Positions 60,665 through 64,000 of a DNA stretch of 64,000 nucleotides are shown one piece after another. The stretch covers positions 1 through 64,000 of the forward strand of contig NZ_JAUNKC010000011.1 in assembly GCF_030532965.1 (NCBI RefSeq), read 5' to 3'. The notes beneath the pieces are model-generated. The model saw only the letters and a program-made list of their open reading frames with translations. It was not told the origin of the DNA and ran no database searches. The translations under genes and the position numbers were made by a program. How positions within the stretch are numbered: position 1 is the stretch's first letter; each line of letters begins with the position of its first letter. Source of the stretch: Corynebacterium sp. (GTDB taxonomy: Bacteria > Actinomycetota > Actinomycetes > Mycobacteriales > Mycobacteriaceae).

Positions 60665-61051
60665 CGAAAATCCCACCTTTCTCAAGCGAATAATCGAGAA
60701 GCTTTCCGGTTATTCTCTTCGTAAAAATAACAGTTGACCCACCGTGTGCGGCGGCGGTAACCGTTGCACAAGATGAATCAAGACTTACCTGCCATATTGT
60801 ACGAACAATTAGCCGATTTCGGGGCAGGACGTATACAAGTTATCCAATTTGTCACCTATTGCCAGCAGGTGTAGTGCAGTAATCGGAAATGGGATGAATA
60901 AAACCTAACCCCACACCAGGTGCCCGAAATACTACGAACGGGCGGGTGTTGAGTACTATGTCTTAGTAGCTTTGCCACTGGTTGTTAATCGCATCCGTTA
61001 GTGGCCGGTACAAGTAGACATACACCGACGTTAAGTTAAGGATAATCCCAC
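60665..61051. other. Intergenic region before gatC
   Basis: About 390 bp with no gene. It must hold divergent promoters for the ACT-domain gene and gatCA. TTGAGTACTATG near 60950 is -35/-10-like but unclear. Confidence 0.35.
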
Positions 61052-61345
61052 GTGCCTGAGATCTCGCGCGATGAAGTCGCCCACTTGGCTAAATTGTCTC
61101 GACTGGCGTTGAGCGATGAAGAATTGGATCGGTTTGCTGAGCAAATCGACGGAATCATCGGCAACGTTTCCGCAGTGCAGCAGGTAGCCGCGGAAGGGGT
61201 GGAGCCCATGAGCCACCCGCATTCGATTCGCACCACCATGCGGGAAGATGTAGTTGAAAAAACGTTGACAGGCGAGCAGGCGCTGGACCAAGCGCCAGAA
61301 GTAGCTGAGCAGCGCTTCGTCGTTCCACAGATTTTGGGGGAGTAG
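61052..61345 (+). CDS. gatC: Aspartyl/glutamyl-tRNA amidotransferase subunit C
   Basis: A 97-aa subunit that wraps around GatA and steadies the GatCAB complex. The N-terminus ISRDEVAHLAKLSRLALSDEE is typical. The start is GTG at 61052 with AAGGA upstream. gatA follows after 6 nt. Confidence 0.96.
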   Translation: MPEISRDEVAHLAKLSRLALSDEELDRFAEQIDGIIGNVSAVQQVAAEGVEPMSHPHSIRTTMREDVVEKTLTGEQALDQAPEVAEQRFVVPQILGE

Positions 61346-61351
61346 GGTTCC

Positions 61352-62848
61352 ATGACTAATAAATATCTCGTAGGTGCAGCTGGTTCCTCCGAACTGACTA
61401 GCATGACCGCGGCGGAACTGGCCGCGAAGATTCATAGCCGCGAAGTAAGCTCGGTTGAGGTAACTCAGGCTCACTTAGACCGGATCGGTGAGATTGACGG
61501 GGACATTCATGCGTTCCTCCATGTGGGTGCGGAAGAAGCACTGGTCGCCGCAGCCGAGGTTGATAAGCGCCTCGATGCAGGCGCGGCACCTGCTTCGCCG
61601 CTGGCCGGTGTGCCGCTTGCGCTCAAGGATGTTTTCACAACCACCGACGCACCGACCACGTGTGCATCAAAAATGTTGGAAGGCTATATCGCGCCTTACG
61701 ACGCAACGGTGACCAAGAAGATCCGGGAAGCCGGCATCCCGATTCTCGGTAAAACCAACATGGATGAATTCGCCATGGGTTCATCCACTGAAAACTCTGC
61801 GTTCGGTCCTACCCACAATCCGTGGGACCTGGAGCGCACCGCTGGTGGTTCCGGTGGCGGCTCCTCGGCGGCATTGGCATCCGGTCAGGCGCCGCTTGCG
61901 ATCGGAACGGACACTGGCGGCTCCATTCGCCAGCCTGCCGCGCTCACCAATACCGTTGGTGTGAAGCCTACCTATGGCACTGTGTCCCGCTATGGTTTGG
62001 TTGCTTGTGCGTCCTCCCTGGATCAGGGCGGCCCGACTGCACGCACCGTGCTGGATACCGCTTTGTTGCACGAAGTGATCGCAGGCCACGACCGCTTTGA
62101 TGCGACCAGCGTTGACCGGCCTGTAGCCCCGGTTGTTGAAGCTGCTCGGGAAGGTGCGCATGGTGACTTGAGTGGGGTCCGAGTTGGCGTCGTAAAGCAA
62201 TTCGACCGGGAGGGCTACCAGCCGGGTGTGCTGGAGCAATTCCACAAAGCCGTGGCTCAATTGGAATCCCAGGGCGCAACCGTGGTGGAAGTGGATTGCC
62301 CGCACTTCGATGACGCGCTTGCCGCGTACTATTTGATTCTTCCGTGCGAAGTGTCCTCGAACCTCGCCCGCTTCGACGGCATGCGTTACGGTCTGCGGGT
62401 TGGCGATGACGGCACCCGCTCCGCTGAGGAAGTCATGGCGCTGACCCGTGCCGCTGGTTTCGGCCCGGAAGTTAAACGCCGCATAATTTTGGGTACCTAT
62501 GCGCTGTCGGTGGGCTACTACGATGCCTACTACCTGCAAGCCCAGCGCGTGCGGACGTTGATCGCGCAAGATTTCGCAGCTGCTTACGAAAAGTGCGATG
62601 TTCTTGTCTCACCAACGACTCCGACCACGGCTTTCAAACTCGGGGAGAAAATTTCCGACCCGTTGGCGATGTACAACTTCGACCTGTGCACCTTGCCGCT
62701 CAACCTCGCTGGTCTTTGCGGCATGTCTTTGCCTGCCGGATTGGCTTCTGACACGAACCTTCCGGTGGGGCTGCAGATCATGGCTCCGGCATTCGCCGAC
62801 GATCGGTTGTACAAGGTAGGCGCAGCTTTCGAAGCTGGCTTGGCCTAA
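61352..62848 (+). CDS. gatA: Aspartyl/glutamyl-tRNA amidotransferase subunit A
   Basis: A 498-aa amidase that frees ammonia from glutamine so that GatB can turn Glu-tRNA(Gln) or Asp-tRNA(Asn) into Gln- or Asn-tRNA. The Ser-cisSer-Lys triad is Lys92 (LALKDVF), Ser172 (GGGSSAAL) and Ser191 ([10 protein letters not shown]). gatB is not next to it within the window. Confidence 0.97.
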   Translation: MTNKYLVGAAGSSELTSMTAAELAAKIHSREVSSVEVTQAHLDRIGEIDGDIHAFLHVGAEEALVAAAEVDKRLDAGAAPASPLAGVPLALKDVFTTTDAPTTCASKMLEGYIAPYDATVTKKIREAGIPILGKTNMDEFAMGSSTENSAFGPTHNPWDLERTAGGSGGGSSAALASGQAPLAIGTDTGGSIRQPAALTNTVGVKPTYGTVSRYGLVACASSLDQGGPTARTVLDTALLHEVIAGHDRFDATSVDRPVAPVVEAAREGAHGDLSGVRVGVVKQFDREGYQPGVLEQFHKAVAQLESQGATVVEVDCPHFDDALAAYYLILPCEVSSNLARFDGMRYGLRVGDDGTRSAEEVMALTRAAGFGPEVKRRIILGTYALSVGYYDAYYLQAQRVRTLIAQDFAAAYEKCDVLVSPTTPTTAFKLGEKISDPLAMYNFDLCTLPLNLAGLCGMSLPAGLASDTNLPVGLQIMAPAFADDRLYKVGAAFEAGLA

Positions 62849-62861
62849 TTAATGAGTCAGT

Positions 62862-62905
62862 AACGCCGCCTTAAGAGAACAATTACTTTCTTAAGGCGGC
62901 GTTTC
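62862..62905 (+). terminator. Terminator of gatCA
   Basis: A 15-bp perfect stem (62862-62876 with 62889-62903) and 12-nt loop ending in TTT, 14 nt after the gatA stop. Confidence 0.8.
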
Positions 62906-62917
62906 GTTACGATTTTT

Positions 62918-62930
62918 GCTTTTCGACGCT
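62918..62930 (+). repeat. Near copy of motif GCTTKTCGACGCC (intergenic)
   Basis: GCTTTTCGACGCT, 12 of 13 bases matching, preceded by TTTTT and lying just after the gatCA terminator. Confidence 0.5.
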
Positions 62931-62940
62931 ACCTGTGGCG

Positions 62941-63426
62941 CTAATCCAACCGGAAGTCGGTGGGACAGAAGCGAAGATTGCTGATAAAACGCGTAAAGGA
63001 CGGCGCGATGTAGCAGGTGTCGGCGGTGTCGCGGTCAAAATAGGCAATGCGATGATCTTGGACATCAATACAGAGATAGTTGCCAAGCCAATCCATGCCG
63101 AACGGCAACAGGTTTCGGGGTACCTCGCCGGTTTCCCATTCTTCGGGCGCGCGTCCTTCTAACGTAAAATCCGGGTCGTCGCTAAATTCCTTGCTGTAGC
63201 GCAACGGAATGAAATCCTTGATTTCTATCTCAGGGATGTTCTCGCAGTGGTATTCCGGATCGATGACCACCAGCGACAACGTTGGATAGCCGCCGTTCCA
63301 CCGTTCAAAATGGTTGATGAAATCCTCTGGCAGGTCAACCCCCAATGTTTCGGCGATGGTACGGATTTCGTCCTGAGTTATCTGCTTTTCGGTCTTTTTA
63401 AATTCCAATGTCATGGCGCCATCCAT
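62941..63426 (-). CDS. SUKH / SMI1-KNR4 family protein
   Basis: A 161-aa acidic protein with the SUKH pattern: a helix with LGVDLPEDFINHFERWNGGYP, then GDxxxxF-like strands and the LLPFGMDWLGNYLCIDV segment. Many SUKH proteins are immunity factors against contact-dependent or secreted nuclease toxins, but some are housekeeping proteins. No toxin gene is visible. Start ATG 63426 or 63414. Divergent from the CbrC-like gene. Confidence 0.8.
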   Translation of the reverse strand: MDGAMTLEFKKTEKQITQDEIRTIAETLGVDLPEDFINHFERWNGGYPTLSLVVIDPEYHCENIPEIEIKDFIPLRYSKEFSDDPDFTLEGRAPEEWETGEVPRNLLPFGMDWLGNYLCIDVQDHRIAYFDRDTADTCYIAPSFTRFISNLRFCPTDFRLD

Positions 63427-63598
63427 AAAGTTTTTAGGTGAGCTCAGTAAAAAACACCCATAAGTCTACGTGGTCTTAGCTGGGTTTTCGTCAAAACTAA
63501 ACCACGAACACCTGATCCTTTTCTCATCGCTCGATCTCATGTCAGGGTGGTAGGTTACACTCTGATTCGAAATGGAAAGCCCACGTGAAAGGTTGATT

Positions 63599-64000
63599 GT
63601 GTCTGATTCTTCTAATGCAACAACGTTGCCAGTATTCAAGTATTTCGCCGACCCCGTCGCGGCCAAAGTTTTCGAGGAAGACCCGACCGCAGTATGCCCG
63701 TGTTGTGAGAAACAAACTGGGTGGATCTACACGATGGAACCATATGGGGAAGACGAAATCGAGGACATTTGTCCGTGGTGCATCGCCGACGGAAGCGCTG
63801 CGGAAAAGTTCGACGTGGTTTTCAACGACACTCCCAGTGATGTCCCAGACGACGTTGCGTCCGAAATTGAGGAGCGTACCCCGGAATTCCCGTCGTGGCA
63901 GCAAGGCATGTGGTTAAGCCACTGCGATGATGCGTGCGTATTCGTCGGTTCACCCGATTGGGAGCAGCTGCAGCAGATGCCGGATATTTGCCAAGAGTTG
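63599..64000 (+). CDS. CbrC family (UPF0167) protein, partial
   Basis: A frame open to the window end (134 codons, 3' part missing). The sequence VFKYFADPVAAKVFEEDP and cysteines in CPCCEKQTGWIY and DICPWCIADGSAAEKF match the CbrC/UPF0167 family, whose member in E. coli is linked to colicin E2 tolerance. The cysteine pairs could bind metal. GTG at 63599 follows AAAGG with good spacing; an in-frame ATG at 63572 is the alternative. TACACT (63556-63561) may be its -10 box. Confidence 0.78.
   Translation, partial: MSDSSNATTLPVFKYFADPVAAKVFEEDPTAVCPCCEKQTGWIYTMEPYGEDEIEDICPWCIADGSAAEKFDVVFNDTPSDVPDDVASEIEERTPEFPSWQQGMWLSHCDDACVFVGSPDWEQLQQMPDICQEL

Overview
The window is a stretch of actinobacterial core chromosome, most likely from a Corynebacterium. 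The evidence is a secreted antigen-85-type mycolyltransferase, an argS-lysA pair, hom-thrB, an Arg/Asp-rich N-terminal extension on Rho, GlgE beside GlgB, NucS (the actinobacterial mismatch endonuclease), a DUF2550 protein after atpC, and many promoters whose -10 box lies 7-9 nt before a start codon (leaderless mRNAs). Base composition looks near balanced. The species cannot be named from the sequence alone.

Layout. 0-7 kb: a secreted alpha/beta hydrolase, then a lactate module on the minus strand (lactate permease, its own terminator, then lutABC). 7-18 kb: argS-lysA, an unrecognised 468-aa protein, a rhodanese lipoprotein, hom-thrB with a probable leaderless leader ORF, a small membrane protein, an ArnR-like Fe-S regulator and an acyl-CoA ligase. 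18-25 kb: rho-prfA-prmC-tsaC-wecA, linking transcription termination, translation termination, tRNA t6A formation and cell-wall polymer priming, then atpI. 25-33 kb: the complete F1Fo ATP synthase operon atpBEFHAGDC, closed by two hairpins. 33-38 kb: a DUF2550 protein, nucS with a small Cys/His protein, methylmalonyl-CoA epimerase, a thiamine-binding-type protein, a thioredoxin/TPR protein and an orphan peptide-binding lipoprotein. 38-40 kb: an AT-rich gap followed by a surface adhesin-like protein. 40-45 kb: glgE-glgB (GlgE-route alpha-glucan synthesis) on the minus strand.

45-63 kb: an ABC ATPase, a NUDIX protein, a THUMP-like methyltransferase, etfBA, a cysteine desulfurase, the mycolyltransferase, a spermidine-synthase-like protein, mnmA, a MetE-like protein, a DEDD exonuclease, an RDD membrane protein, ligA, an ACT-domain protein and gatCA. 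From memory, this order resembles the Mycobacterium fixAB-iscS-trmU-ligA-gatCA region. Several genes work together: the cysteine desulfurase can supply sulfur to MnmA, and GatCA is part of the tRNA amidotransferase. The right edge (63-64 kb) has two accessory-type genes, a SUKH/SMI1-like protein and a CbrC-family protein cut by the window end.

I found no CRISPR array, insertion sequence, prophage, rRNA or tRNA gene. No obvious new multi-gene system is present. The most unusual signals are a 13-bp motif (GCTTKTCGACGCC) repeated far above chance with five copies in intergenic DNA, a leaderless 40-codon ORF overlapping the hom start, a long rho leader with a direct repeat and an overlapping uORF, a nested palindrome between glgE and glgB, and the AT-rich DNA in front of the adhesin.
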